NCBI GenBank assembly: GCA_027081015.1
Contig: JALWMA010000082.1
Span: forward strand, 1 to 64,000
DNA from: Campylobacterales bacterium
Lineage (GTDB): Bacteria > Campylobacterota > Campylobacteria > Campylobacterales > Hydrogenimonadaceae
Length of the DNA: 64,000 nt
Reading direction: 5' to 3'
Shown in pieces: positions 24,717 to 34,560 of this stretch. The position numbers were made by a program, and so were the translations under genes. The notes beneath the pieces were generated by a model. It did not search any database. It saw nothing but the letters and a program-made list of their open reading frames with translations, and was not told where the DNA came from. Within the stretch, counting starts at the first letter, position 1, and every line of letters begins with the position of its first letter.

Positions 24717-27700
24717 ATGAACCTTTTTACGATCCAGAAATCCTTTGCCATCAGCGCCGGAGCTGGCAGCGGCAAGACCTACACCCTCAGCCGCCGATAC
24801 ATCAACGCCTACCTAGGGTTCGACTTCTTCGAAAGTGGAGAGGGCATCGAGGATCTCAAGGCGGCGGACCTGGACGAGATCGTCACGATCACCTTCACCG
24901 AGGCCGCGGCGCTGGAGATGAAGGAGCGGATCTTCAAACTGATGGGCAGTATCCTCTCCTTCGATCGGATGGGGAAGAAGGAAAGAGACTACGCCTCCAT
25001 CGGAAAGGCGCTGCGAAACCTGGACGGGGAACAGAGGACCTATGTAAAAGAGCGCCTCGAAAAGGCGATCGAAAGAATGGACGACGCCGTCGTCACGACG
25101 ATCCACGGCTTCTGCCTCGACCTGCTCAAGCGTCACGCCGACCATCTCAAGGTCGACGCGGGCATGGAGGTGATCGACGACACGGATAAAGAGGCGCTCT
25201 TCGAGGAATCCCTCTACGAAACCCTTAACGATCCCTCCTTGGAGGAGGAGGTCTTCGGGATCACGAAACATCTCTCTTTCTACAAATCCCGCTCCGTAAT
25301 CGAAAAGTACATCTACAACAAGAAGTTCCGGGAGGCCTTCGGCCATTTCGTGCACGACGAAGCCTACCTCAAGGAGATCATCGGAAAACTCCATCCAGTC
25401 ACTGTGGACGAAGCGCTGATCGAAGCGGCCGATAGGGAGATTCCGGGCATCAAGCAGTGGTTCGAACGATACCGGAATTTTGGGGCTGAAAGCTTCAACG
25501 GGTTCGTCGAGGAGACAATCGGGGAAAAGCTCGATTTCAGGACCAAGAAGCACAAGGAGGCGTACGCGAACGTCAGAGAGTTGCGCGAGACGCTGCAAGA
25601 GGAGACCTTCTGTTTCAACGAAGAGAAAGAGAGGCTTTTCGAGGACGTGCTGAGGAGACTGCTGAAGATCCTGAGCATTCTCAAATCCCGTTACGACGAA
25701 AAGCTGCGAGAGCGGGATATGATCGATTTCGACCGCATCCTCGAACTGGCCGACGAACTTCTGCGACGCCTCAAGATCCGCTACAAGTATGTCATGGTCG
25801 ACGAGTTCCAGGACACCAACGCCCTGCAGTACGAGATCGTCGCGAAGATCGCCGAAGGTACCAATCTCTTCGTCGTCGGCGACGAGAAACAGTCGATCTA
25901 CGCCTTCCAGGGAGCTGAAATCGACATCTTTAAACGGGTAATCGAAGAGCGTTTTGGGGGCCGGTTCGAAACGATGGCCACCAACTACCGCAGCGACAGA
26001 GAGATATTGGCGTTCGCAAACCGCCTCTTCTCGAAAATCTTCACATCGCCCCTATTGCCGATCAAGAACGATTTCAGCGCATCGCCCCAGGAGCTGCGGC
26101 CCCATAGCGAAGAAGAGGGCACGGTCGATCTGCTCGTCACCGTCCCCGAAACCGAAGAGGGCAACCGCGACGTGGGCGGCCTGGAGGCCGACGCCATCGC
26201 ACGATACGTCCGTTCGATCGTCGACGACGAACGCTATCCCGACCTGAGAGAGAAGATCCAAAAAGGCGAGAAGGCGATCGCGATTCTCTTCGACGCTAAG
26301 AGCAAGATGGGCGAATTCAAGGAGGCACTGAACCGCTACGGTATAGACTGCAAGGTGAGCGGCGGCGAGAACTTCTGGAAGAAAGATGAAGTCAAAGACC
26401 TCTTCTTCGTCCTCAAAGCGATCTCGCTGGACGGCTGCTGGGTGAGCAGGAGAGAGAAGGACGAAAAGAGGTATTACACTTTGGGTGCACTCAAGAGCGA
26501 CATCCTTCACTGGAAAGAGAGTGATATTCGTGAATATTTCGAGAATCTTGATCGTTTCGACGTTCGCGACATCCTGCCCTTTAGCATCGAAAACCTCAAG
26601 CCCAGCGAGGCGGCCAGGCGTATCTTCGTAGAGAGCGGGGCGTATCTGAGCTACAACAACTACGAGCAGACGCTGGCCAATGTCGAAAAGCTGATATCGC
26701 AGATAGTGGCACTCGAAAACGAATTCGGGTACGACCTGCCCAAAATCCTAGACGTGCTGGAGCGCAACGTTTTTCACGCCGAGAAGGAGGAGGCCTTCTT
26801 CGAAAGTGAAACGGCGGGTTCGATCGAACTCTGCTCCATCCACTCCACCAAAGGGCTGGCCTATCCGATGGTGATTCTCGCGCAAGCCTCCAAGTCCCTG
26901 GCGCAGCAAGCGAACACCGAGGGGATCAAGTTCGAGAAGTTCCGGGATCTCAAGGACAATGAACGGGTGCTGGTGGGCTTCAAGATCGGCGAGTACAAGC
27001 CGCTGAGCTACCGTGTGCTGGCGGACGTGGCCCGCATGAAGCACATAGCGGAAAAAAGGCGTCTTCTATATGTGGCGCTGACACGGGCCGAGCATCATGT
27101 CACTGTCTCGATGGCATTCAAAAGAGAGGGAGAGGAGAATCTCAAATATTCGGACGATTCGTACACCGCGATGATGCTCGACGCGCTAGAGACGGAAGCC
27201 GAAAAACTTCTCTATCTCGACACGATCCCGGCAGACGGCGTTGACATCCATATTCTCAGAAACGACGAACTTCCGCAACCGCAAGTCGAAAAGCCGGAAA
27301 GAACGTACGAGATCGTCCGGCCTCTCGAACCGTTGATGTTCGAAAGAACGCTCTTCACGCCCTCCGAACCGCCCTCCGTGGCGTCGCTGGTGGGTACGGC
27401 GGTCCACGAGATCATCGAACTATACCACGACGACATCGACCATGCTCCCGTCTCGAAGATCGTGGATAGATACGCACTGTGGGACCATACCGAGATCATC
27501 AGGAAGAAGATCGAAGCCTTCAAGAATAGCCCCACCTACGAGGCGCTTCGAAAAGCGAAGGAGGCCCATTTCGAGTTCAACTTCGAGATTGAGGGCCGAA
27601 CGGGTCGCATCGACTGTCTCTACAGAGACGAGGAGGGGCGCTGGGTCGTCGTCGACTTCAAAACCGGCGAGGAGCGCGACCACAGCGAACAGCTCGAAGG

Positions 27701-27764
27701 GTACAGGGAGGCGCTCGAGGCCATAGGCATAACACCGGTCGAAACCAGGGTAGAGTATCTGTAA
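24717..27764 (+). CDS. addA: AddA-like UvrD/RecB helicase-nuclease
   Basis: A 1015-aa superfamily-1A helicase fused to a RecB nuclease domain. Helicase motifs are SAGAGSGKTYTLSRRY (Walker A), VDEFQDTNALQ (motif II), VVGDEKQSIYAFQGA (III), TNYRSDREIL (IV), HSTKGLAYPMVI (V) and LLYVALTRAEHHV (VI). The C-terminal nuclease has GTAVHEIIE, GRIDCLYR, VVVDFKTGE and QLEGYREAL, so all catalytic residues appear present. The start is ATG 24717, one base after the addB stop with a GGAGG just before it; a longer frame upstream is out-of-context. AddAB repairs breaks and degrades phage DNA. Confidence 0.87.
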   Translation: MNLFTIQKSFAISAGAGSGKTYTLSRRYINAYLGFDFFESGEGIEDLKAADLDEIVTITFTEAAALEMKERIFKLMGSILSFDRMGKKERDYASIGKALRNLDGEQRTYVKERLEKAIERMDDAVVTTIHGFCLDLLKRHADHLKVDAGMEVIDDTDKEALFEESLYETLNDPSLEEEVFGITKHLSFYKSRSVIEKYIYNKKFREAFGHFVHDEAYLKEIIGKLHPVTVDEALIEAADREIPGIKQWFERYRNFGAESFNGFVEETIGEKLDFRTKKHKEAYANVRELRETLQEETFCFNEEKERLFEDVLRRLLKILSILKSRYDEKLRERDMIDFDRILELADELLRRLKIRYKYVMVDEFQDTNALQYEIVAKIAEGTNLFVVGDEKQSIYAFQGAEIDIFKRVIEERFGGRFETMATNYRSDREILAFANRLFSKIFTSPLLPIKNDFSASPQELRPHSEEEGTVDLLVTVPETEEGNRDVGGLEADAIARYVRSIVDDERYPDLREKIQKGEKAIAILFDAKSKMGEFKEALNRYGIDCKVSGGENFWKKDEVKDLFFVLKAISLDGCWVSRREKDEKRYYTLGALKSDILHWKESDIREYFENLDRFDVRDILPFSIENLKPSEAARRIFVESGAYLSYNNYEQTLANVEKLISQIVALENEFGYDLPKILDVLERNVFHAEKEEAFFESETAGSIELCSIHSTKGLAYPMVILAQASKSLAQQANTEGIKFEKFRDLKDNERVLVGFKIGEYKPLSYRVLADVARMKHIAEKRRLLYVALTRAEHHVTVSMAFKREGEENLKYSDDSYTAMMLDALETEAEKLLYLDTIPADGVDIHILRNDELPQPQVEKPERTYEIVRPLEPLMFERTLFTPSEPPSVASLVGTAVHEIIELYHDDIDHAPVSKIVDRYALWDHTEIIRKKIEAFKNSPTYEALRKAKEAHFEFNFEIEGRTGRIDCLYRDEEGRWVVVDFKTGEERDHSEQLEGYREALEAIGITPVETRVEYL

Positions 27765-27939
27765 TAGATCGTTGTAAACCACTCAACATCGGATAGTACA
27801 CTTCGCAGAGGATCCATTGCTCTCCTAACTGAAATGGATGATGGAACAATTTGATTTGCAGTTTCTGGCTGCTTGATTTGCATGGTGCCGGGAAGGAAAT
27901 TGCGAACTATAGTTGACAAGATCGATTGATTTGTTTAAT
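27765..27939. other. Convergent intergenic spacer
   Basis: 175 nt between the convergent addA and helicase genes. I see no clear terminator hairpin with a U-tract and no gene. Confidence 0.4.
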
Positions 27940-30900
27940 TTATTTTGGACGTAATGAAATAATATATTTAGACAAATCATTTACATTTTTGGTCGTGCGT
28001 TCGCTCTTTTTGGAAAGACTCTCTACAAAATCTTCCTGTCTTGGTTGTCCGAATGCTATCCTGTAAATAGCTAAGCTCTTTTTAAGATGGGTATATTTTC
28101 CCACTTCTTTACTATAGGGAAGCAATGGAACACGGCGTTCTATTCTTGAGCTGCCATCCTCGAATATCCAGAAAGGAACAAGGTCGGAAACTCCTTCAGG
28201 TTTGTTTTGTGAAGCGAGATGAAACTGAAATTCCCATGGGTCCTGGACCTCTTTTTCCGTCATCGCTGCCAGACCGTATTTTTCCGCGATATTTTTGCGA
28301 ACCGCATGTCCTTTGTACCGGTGGACCCGGCCTTCGCGTTGTTCTAAATCTACGGGGTTGGAAGGAAGGTTCCAGTGGACAACCGAGTGGCACCATGTAT
28401 GGAAATCCAAGCCTTCCTGCCCTATTGAGGTAGAAGCCAAGATGAAAGGACGGAACGGGGAGTTAAAAGCGTCACGAACCGCATCGGCACGCACAATATT
28501 TTTCTCTTCGTCTTTGATGTCGGAAAACCTTAAAGCTAAACGGCAGCGGATATTGAAACTATCTACGGTAATTTTTTTCTTTGAAGATTTGATCTCATGA
28601 ATTCGAACAGGAGCGGCTCTTAAGGAGATCGCAGATTGAATGTGTTTAGCTATTTCACAAGCCCTATTTTTAGAAGGATAATCCTTCAAACCTAAAGATT
28701 CTTTGAGAGTATGGACATACTCGTCCATAACGGCTTGGAGGTTGCCATCTATCCCATATCGAAGGGTCAAACGCCAGTAAATGTCCTGATGTGTACCACG
28801 TAGCAGCTCAATGGACTCCGGCATATTAAAGAGGGTCCGGAAACCGGATGCGATCCTGGCGGAAGCGGACAGGAGACCGTGATCCTGCCATTCCAAATCG
28901 GATGAGATACGATGTAGTGACCTGAGGGCGCAGATGCCGGGACCGGCGAGGGCAAGGTCGCATAAAACATCGGCAAGGTCACTCGGTTTCTTGCCGAGAG
29001 TTATATCTTCTTGTAACAGTTTAATCATCAAGCCAATATGCTCTTTAAAAAGGCCATGCGATTCATCCTCGTTTATAATTTCATTTTCTTTTTCTTTAGA
29101 TAAATTCTCACACCATTTTATAAATAGTTTAGAAGATTTTTCAAGACATATTGGAGCAGCCCAATACCATCTTTTATCTTCAGGTGAGTTTGGGTCTCCT
29201 TCCGGAAGTGAATTGATCAGGTTTTCACAGATCTCTTTGATGCTTTCCCTAATGCTATCGACAGATACTGGCTCCCTATTTTTTATGGCGATTGCAAGGG
29301 GATCGATTTTCTCAGCAAGGGTTGGCCACGGCATTATCCAGGCCATGACTGGCATACCGGTCAATCGGCCACTCTTTGAATCTTTCGAAAATCTCAAAAG
29401 AGGTTTTCTTTTTTTATAGAATGTACTGTAAGTATGAGTATGAGAATTTTTTCCGTGTTTTACAATCCTACGCTCCGCTTCATAGGAACAGTGCGCGGCA
29501 ATGGCATCCGGTACGAGATTCCATGATGAAAAGATGAGGGTTTTAGTAAATCTATGTATCTTTTTATAAAATCCATTGGGCTTGGTGTATGGCATAGATG
29601 CTGGCATCCATAATAGACGCCACATATCTCTATCCAGTGTGTTTTGCAGAAGATCCCGCATTTTAGGGTTATTCACTGGAATCTTTTCATAGTTGTCTAC
29701 TTTATTAAATTCAATGGAATTTTTTTGAGCATTTTGAAGCAAAGTTTGTATTTTTTTTGCAGAAGTATCAAAATTAAGTTTTAGTTTACGCCCAAAATCA
29801 TAGCTTTCCAAAAAGTTCAGCAGATTGGGGGCGGATTTCCAATACTCTATAGTATCTAATGCGCCGATTTCAGCTGCCATATTGTCGATGGGGACAAAAT
29901 GTGTCAAATCTTCCGGCTGCAACTCAACTACGTATTTGTGTTCTTTGAGCATAGCATTATGATCGTGAGTGAAAGAAACCCTTTCGGTTCTACACATCAC
30001 TTGTAAAAGCGTTTCTTCCAATTCCTCTTTTAATTTTTCTAATTTTTCTTCCAGATCCTTCAATGACTTTTGATCAATATTGGTTTGCCTTGTCAGATTC
30101 ATCAAATGGATTCGATATTGATGCAAAAGTTTTTTTATATTTTCGATTTTCGAAATGTCTTCATCTAGGAGAAACTCGAGAGTCGCAACAAAATCTTTGT
30201 AGTGATTTTCCTCTTCGGACTCTATATCCAAAGTGTACATTTTGTAAGGTGTGGCAGACAGCAACAAGATCTTGGCTTCAGAATTTTCGAAAAGTTTCTT
30301 TGCCAACATCGAAGCCTCATCATCTCCATTCAACAAATATTTAAAACGTTGAAACTCATCCATAATGATTAGGGTAGGCTTTAGAGACGAGAGGGAAACC
30401 TGTGCCAATAAATTTCTCAATTTTCCGATTAGTTCATAGCGAAGTTCATTACATTCTTTGTCGATATGTTTTTTGTAGTATCTGAAATCCCAACAACACT
30501 CTTTGAGGGCCTCGTAAAGATTTTTGTCATTCAAAACCTCTTTGCGGAACTCTTTCGAAATCTTCTCATCAAGGTCGTATTTAAACCCGTTGATTCGATT
30601 CCGCCAGCTATCTTTGCCAGCAGTGGCCTGAAGCATATTTCGTAAGCCATTCTGAAGATTTTTTCTTTTGGTTCCATGTGCCCAGGGTAATGGCTTGAGT
30701 AAATAGAACAGAATAATTCTCTCTTCCATATGTCCACCTCTGCTTCGACGGTGATCGAAAGCTGTTCCGGGCGTGAGGCTGATAAAGTTCACTCTGTTGT
30801 TTTCGATATCTCGAAGATCCCTTGGAAGATACGTCAAACGGGTAGATAGCGAAAAACCGTCAGTATCGGTGGGATTTAGTCGATTGATATTCTGTTTTGC

Positions 30901-31143
30901 AATAGAGGCATTGGAGCAGATATAGAGGATGTCTATTCGCCTCTTTTTCTTGAAATGCTCTAAAGTTTTTGCGATGATTCCCTTGGCTACGAGTGTTTTT
31001 CCCAGACCAACCTCGTCAGCCACCAAAAATCGCGATGTCGCGTTTTCCCCGAATAACCTATCGAATACGTATTTGACTGTGGTTTGCTGAAAATCTTTCA
31101 ATTCCGATATAACCGTGTCTGCCGAGAAGGGCCCTTCACTCAT
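27940..31143 (-). CDS. SNF2/DEAD-like helicase of a putative defence operon
   Basis: A 1067-aa superfamily-2 helicase. Motif I is DEVGLGKTLVAKGI near residues 43-56, motif II is DExx-type LIIMDEFQRF near 260-269, motif III is LLSATPYKM, and the C-terminal lobe has SIGQEGLDFHTWC and motif VI QREGRVHRYKGH. A long helical insert separates the lobes (EKLEKLKEELEET near 350-380). It is the last gene of the DUF6361 - PLD-like - helicase operon, overlapping the PLD gene by 8 nt. Helicase plus PLD nuclease combinations are known in DISARM and Mokosh, but this trio is not one I can name. Lower GC than the flanks suggests transfer. Confidence 0.82.
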   Translation of the reverse strand: MSEGPFSADTVISELKDFQQTTVKYVFDRLFGENATSRFLVADEVGLGKTLVAKGIIAKTLEHFKKKRRIDILYICSNASIAKQNINRLNPTDTDGFSLSTRLTYLPRDLRDIENNRVNFISLTPGTAFDHRRSRGGHMEERIILFYLLKPLPWAHGTKRKNLQNGLRNMLQATAGKDSWRNRINGFKYDLDEKISKEFRKEVLNDKNLYEALKECCWDFRYYKKHIDKECNELRYELIGKLRNLLAQVSLSSLKPTLIIMDEFQRFKYLLNGDDEASMLAKKLFENSEAKILLLSATPYKMYTLDIESEEENHYKDFVATLEFLLDEDISKIENIKKLLHQYRIHLMNLTRQTNIDQKSLKDLEEKLEKLKEELEETLLQVMCRTERVSFTHDHNAMLKEHKYVVELQPEDLTHFVPIDNMAAEIGALDTIEYWKSAPNLLNFLESYDFGRKLKLNFDTSAKKIQTLLQNAQKNSIEFNKVDNYEKIPVNNPKMRDLLQNTLDRDMWRLLWMPASMPYTKPNGFYKKIHRFTKTLIFSSWNLVPDAIAAHCSYEAERRIVKHGKNSHTHTYSTFYKKRKPLLRFSKDSKSGRLTGMPVMAWIMPWPTLAEKIDPLAIAIKNREPVSVDSIRESIKEICENLINSLPEGDPNSPEDKRWYWAAPICLEKSSKLFIKWCENLSKEKENEIINEDESHGLFKEHIGLMIKLLQEDITLGKKPSDLADVLCDLALAGPGICALRSLHRISSDLEWQDHGLLSASARIASGFRTLFNMPESIELLRGTHQDIYWRLTLRYGIDGNLQAVMDEYVHTLKESLGLKDYPSKNRACEIAKHIQSAISLRAAPVRIHEIKSSKKKITVDSFNIRCRLALRFSDIKDEEKNIVRADAVRDAFNSPFRPFILASTSIGQEGLDFHTWCHSVVHWNLPSNPVDLEQREGRVHRYKGHAVRKNIAEKYGLAAMTEKEVQDPWEFQFHLASQNKPEGVSDLVPFWIFEDGSSRIERRVPLLPYSKEVGKYTHLKKSLAIYRIAFGQPRQEDFVESLSKKSERTTKNVNDLSKYIISLRPK

Positions 31144-32938
31144 CCTGAGCCTCCAATGCTTCTTGGAATATCTCCCACAAATGAAGAAAGTCTTTAGGGA
31201 CTATCTCCTTTTCCTCTGCTGAGATCTTTTCAATCAGGTTCGTGATCTCCTTGAGCTTTTGGGGATTCCGGGCAAAGTTATGCACCATGTCCTCGAGGAG
31301 AGGAGCATCTTCGACTTTTATAAACTGATCTGCCCATTTGAAACCTTTAAAGGAGACAGATTTTGTATGAGAAGTCTCATTCAGCGATTCGTCGTCCAAC
31401 AAGAACATCAAATACCGCATAAACTTTTCACTGGTGTTGACGATACTCCTCGTGATGGCGTCATTGCGCCTTTCAGGAAGGTTCTCAATTCGGACATTCA
31501 ATACAAATCCAAGACGAAACTCCGGATCAACTGTTTTTAATTCAAAAGCGATGAAACCTGTAATATTCTCAAGAGTGATATTGCGAAACTCAACTCGCTC
31601 TTCGTTGTTGGCTTTCAATGCAGAATCGGGCTGTAATGTTATGGGCCACACTTTGATGTGAATCGATTGGTCAAACTTTGGGATGTTTTCTATGGCCAGA
31701 TTCCAGGTATTATTTTCTGATCCTGGACTGCATTCGACAAAGAGATCGGATTTTATGATTTCATCTCTCGCATTTTCCAAAATTTCTTGTGAGGATAGTT
31801 GTTCAACATCAATGTCCGCTTCTTCATCTGCGCCGAACTCCATGAGGTAATTTTTCAATCCGTCTTCACCAAGAATGTCATCGATACTGCCGACACGGCT
31901 TCTTTTACCCGTTAACGAGATAAGAATTTCTTGGTTGATACCGGAAATGAGTGCTGCGTCGGTAGCATTGGCGGAGCCAATGACCAGTTCGATATCACTG
32001 TCTCTTTCAAACAGGTAGAGCTTGGCATGCAGTCCAGAGCTATGAGAGAGCTCGGAGCTATCTTGGCTCTCCTCATCTCCCGACTCGGTATAGTCATCCA
32101 GATACAGACATTTTTCAAAATGATCTCTCGTGGATCTTTTCAAGGTGGAGAGCTCTTCCGGTCTCGATATCAGTACCGATTGTTTGGCCAGAGTTGTCAA
32201 TTTTTTGAGAGCTTCGTCCTTACAGAAGGGGGATATGACCACCATCTTGTTCGCATTTCGTGGTATCCAGGCATATTTTTTCACTCCGGGCAGATAAAAG
32301 GATATTTCATCGAATCCATCTGGAAGATTCCATTTCACTTTACGGATTTCCTTAGCGATCGTCTCTATTTGGGATCGTCTACTTTTATTTATCTCCGACG
32401 TCGATAAGTTTGGAAGAGATTTTATGAAGTATTGCAAAGCATCATTATAGGTTGGAAATTTGTCGTTTTGAACCATGCCTTCCAGTTGCAAAGAGAGGTC
32501 CCATGAATTATCCATGGTCAGGTTTCTCGTCAAAACGACCAGCCGATACATGACAGATCTTTCTTCAGGTTTTATGTAGCGCAAAATCCAAACCTTTGGA
32601 TGGAATACCCCATCTTTTGGATTGGCTTCCACCACCATATCCTCAAGAAGCCCGTAAATGGGATTCGGTTTGGCAGTCTGGGGTATAAGAATTCTGCCCT
32701 TTTGTACAAATACAGTGATCTGTTGTGAATATCTTCGTACGGCTTCAAGCAGACTGATTGGATCAGGTTCGGTCTGTTCATCTGTAGCGAGGAAAGCTAG
32801 ATAGACGGGTGATTGCAGGAGAACAAGAGGATCCATCGAAAATGTGGTCGCTATCGCGGTATCGAATGCCCACTCGGGAGGAGGAATCAATACCGAAGTG
32901 TATAGAGTGCGTTCGTATGGATTTAGTAAAACTTTCAT
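31136..32938 (-). CDS. Phospholipase D-like (HKD) protein
   Basis: A 600-aa protein with one clear HKD motif: GLHAKLYLFE near residue 305-314 followed by LVIGSANATDAAL near 321-333. The single motif implies dimerisation to build the active site, as in PLD-type nucleases. A second half of ~250 residues with beta-strand-like spacing has no assigned domain. No signal peptide or membrane helix, so it acts in the cytosol, probably on nucleic acid. Its start overlaps the DUF6361 stop by 4 nt (ATGA) and its stop overlaps the helicase start by 8 nt, so the three products are made together. Confidence 0.8.
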   Translation of the reverse strand: MKVLLNPYERTLYTSVLIPPPEWAFDTAIATTFSMDPLVLLQSPVYLAFLATDEQTEPDPISLLEAVRRYSQQITVFVQKGRILIPQTAKPNPIYGLLEDMVVEANPKDGVFHPKVWILRYIKPEERSVMYRLVVLTRNLTMDNSWDLSLQLEGMVQNDKFPTYNDALQYFIKSLPNLSTSEINKSRRSQIETIAKEIRKVKWNLPDGFDEISFYLPGVKKYAWIPRNANKMVVISPFCKDEALKKLTTLAKQSVLISRPEELSTLKRSTRDHFEKCLYLDDYTESGDEESQDSSELSHSSGLHAKLYLFERDSDIELVIGSANATDAALISGINQEILISLTGKRSRVGSIDDILGEDGLKNYLMEFGADEEADIDVEQLSSQEILENARDEIIKSDLFVECSPGSENNTWNLAIENIPKFDQSIHIKVWPITLQPDSALKANNEERVEFRNITLENITGFIAFELKTVDPEFRLGFVLNVRIENLPERRNDAITRSIVNTSEKFMRYLMFLLDDESLNETSHTKSVSFKGFKWADQFIKVEDAPLLEDMVHNFARNPQKLKEITNLIEKISAEEKEIVPKDFLHLWEIFQEALEAQDE

Positions 32939-34173
32939 TCAAGGCCCATATACAAATCTTTTAATAATACTTTCACCCTACCCCAACGATAATCCAATCT
33001 ATACGTTCCGGAAGCACCACTCCATTGTTCTAACGCTTTTTTATTGTTGAAGCGAGAGCGGTGACGTTTTACTTTCTCTTCTCTTTTTTTTACAAGTTCT
33101 ATAGCCTTCTTGTCCTCAAGAAGACCCTCATGGTTCTTTCTAACTAACTTTACCCAACTCACCACAAATAATTTTGTATTTCCCGTGATTGTATGTCCAT
33201 GCCCCACAGTCAATTCCCATAACCGGTTTAAATCCCACTTATTAATTTCATCGAGAGGAATATTGTCTGCCCATTTTTCAAACTCTTTTTTATAGTCTTC
33301 AGACCATTCTGTCTCACCGCGCAATGTGGAAAGTTGATAATTGTAAGAGAGGACGGCCCCATACATCGTTTCGGAAAAAAGCCATGCATGGCGCAAGAGT
33401 TCTTTATGAAGCTCATTGAATCGCCCATAACCAGGAAGCTCCCAAGGATAATTGGCATTGATATCTTGGGGATTGTTTGCCAGATACGATAAAAAACTAT
33501 CCTCGCACTTCTTCAATAGACAATCCTGGATGAACTCCGATTCTTCATAAGTCAGCTTGAAACTGGCTTTTTTGGGATAATCTTTTGGTGGGTCAGGTAG
33601 ACGGGGATGCCATGTTTGCCCGGATCGTGCAAGATCAAAAATCTGCGAATCTTCCTCTTTTGCCTTTTTCAAGCGATCCCTTATCATGTAAATCTGGTCA
33701 ATATGGCGATGATATTCTTCTTGGGAATAGGGTATGACGCGGATACCCCATTTCCCCAGCCCCGCCCAATAGATAGAACTTGGCAAGCGTTTCAACATTG
33801 CTCTGGCTTCTATGCCAATGATCCCAGATGTATCTTTAGAGGAAGCCAAACTGTCAATGAGAGCGATCTCTTCATCTCTGTCTCTTTGGGCAATTTCTTT
33901 CGCAGGGACTCTTTCCTCTTCTAATTTTTTATACGTCCAAGGGATAAAAAACATATAGCGCAGCCTGGTCTGGATCGTACTTGTCCCGGGAAAGAGCCGA
34001 TCGGCAAAACTGTCTCTTATAGCACCGAGCCCCAACTCATCACGACTCTCTTTTGCCTGGAATTTTGAAATGATTTCGAGTGTTTGTTCTCTTGCTTTCG
34101 AATCGTGGTCAATCCACGCCAAAAATGATTGCAAAATCAATTCCTTTTGAAAATCATTACCCAGCTTTTGCAC
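32935..34173 (-). CDS. DUF6361 family protein, first gene of the putative defence operon
   Basis: A ~400-aa protein that I match by signature to DUF6361: WIDHDSKARE near the N-terminus, then DELGLGAIRDSFADRLFPGT and STIQTRLRYMFFIPWTYKKL at about 46-80. No catalytic motif is evident; the C-terminus is basic. The GTG at 34173 is the longest start. A TTG at 34134 with AAGGA 7 nt upstream is equally credible and would start the protein just before the conserved WIDHD block. DUF6361 is usually described only from genome annotation, next to PLD and helicase genes. Confidence 0.75.
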   Translation of the reverse strand: MQKLGNDFQKELILQSFLAWIDHDSKAREQTLEIISKFQAKESRDELGLGAIRDSFADRLFPGTSTIQTRLRYMFFIPWTYKKLEEERVPAKEIAQRDRDEEIALIDSLASSKDTSGIIGIEARAMLKRLPSSIYWAGLGKWGIRVIPYSQEEYHRHIDQIYMIRDRLKKAKEEDSQIFDLARSGQTWHPRLPDPPKDYPKKASFKLTYEESEFIQDCLLKKCEDSFLSYLANNPQDINANYPWELPGYGRFNELHKELLRHAWLFSETMYGAVLSYNYQLSTLRGETEWSEDYKKEFEKWADNIPLDEINKWDLNRLWELTVGHGHTITGNTKLFVVSWVKLVRKNHEGLLEDKKAIELVKKREEKVKRHRSRFNNKKALEQWSGASGTYRLDYRWGRVKVLLKDLYMGLE

Positions 34174-34309
34174 ATAGATTTCAGAAATAAATCCATCTTA
34201 GAGAGCCTATAAAAGGAGCTTTTACGTATAATTTGTTTGCCCACAAGCTATACACGGAAGCCTTTTTATAGAATTTTACAAGTGTATCGCATCAACGCTA
34301 AGAGGTGTC

Positions 34310-34556
34310 TTGAAAAATCCGATTCTTTCCCTGCTCAAAGAGATTGGAATTGCTTCCATCCTGAAGCAGTCAATTTTTACTAAATGCGAAGTTGGCGTTT
34401 TACATTACCTTGCACTGTTACACTTTCTGTATATGATTGTGTTGCAAAAACGCCAATCGGCTTTTATCAAACAGAGCGACGATGTTTTCGGTAAAGATTT
34501 ACTATCGAACTTCTTTCCCAGACGCGTTTTAATTGGTGCAAAATGCTGTTAAATAG
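34310..34556 (+). pseudogene. Decayed 5' fragment of an IS4-like transposase gene
   Basis: From TTG 34310 the frame encodes an N-terminus like KNPILSLLKEIGIASILK ... LLHFLYMIVLQK ... AFIKQSDDVFGKD, which I recognise as the start of an IS4-type transposase common in this phylum. After FGKD the frame is broken: restoring it with small shifts near 34497 and 34525 gives KDYYR..FF..FNWCKMLLNS, the expected continuation. The fragment stops where the downstream insertion sequence begins; the rest of the gene is not found on the other side. Confidence 0.65.
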
Positions 34557-34560
34557 TTCC

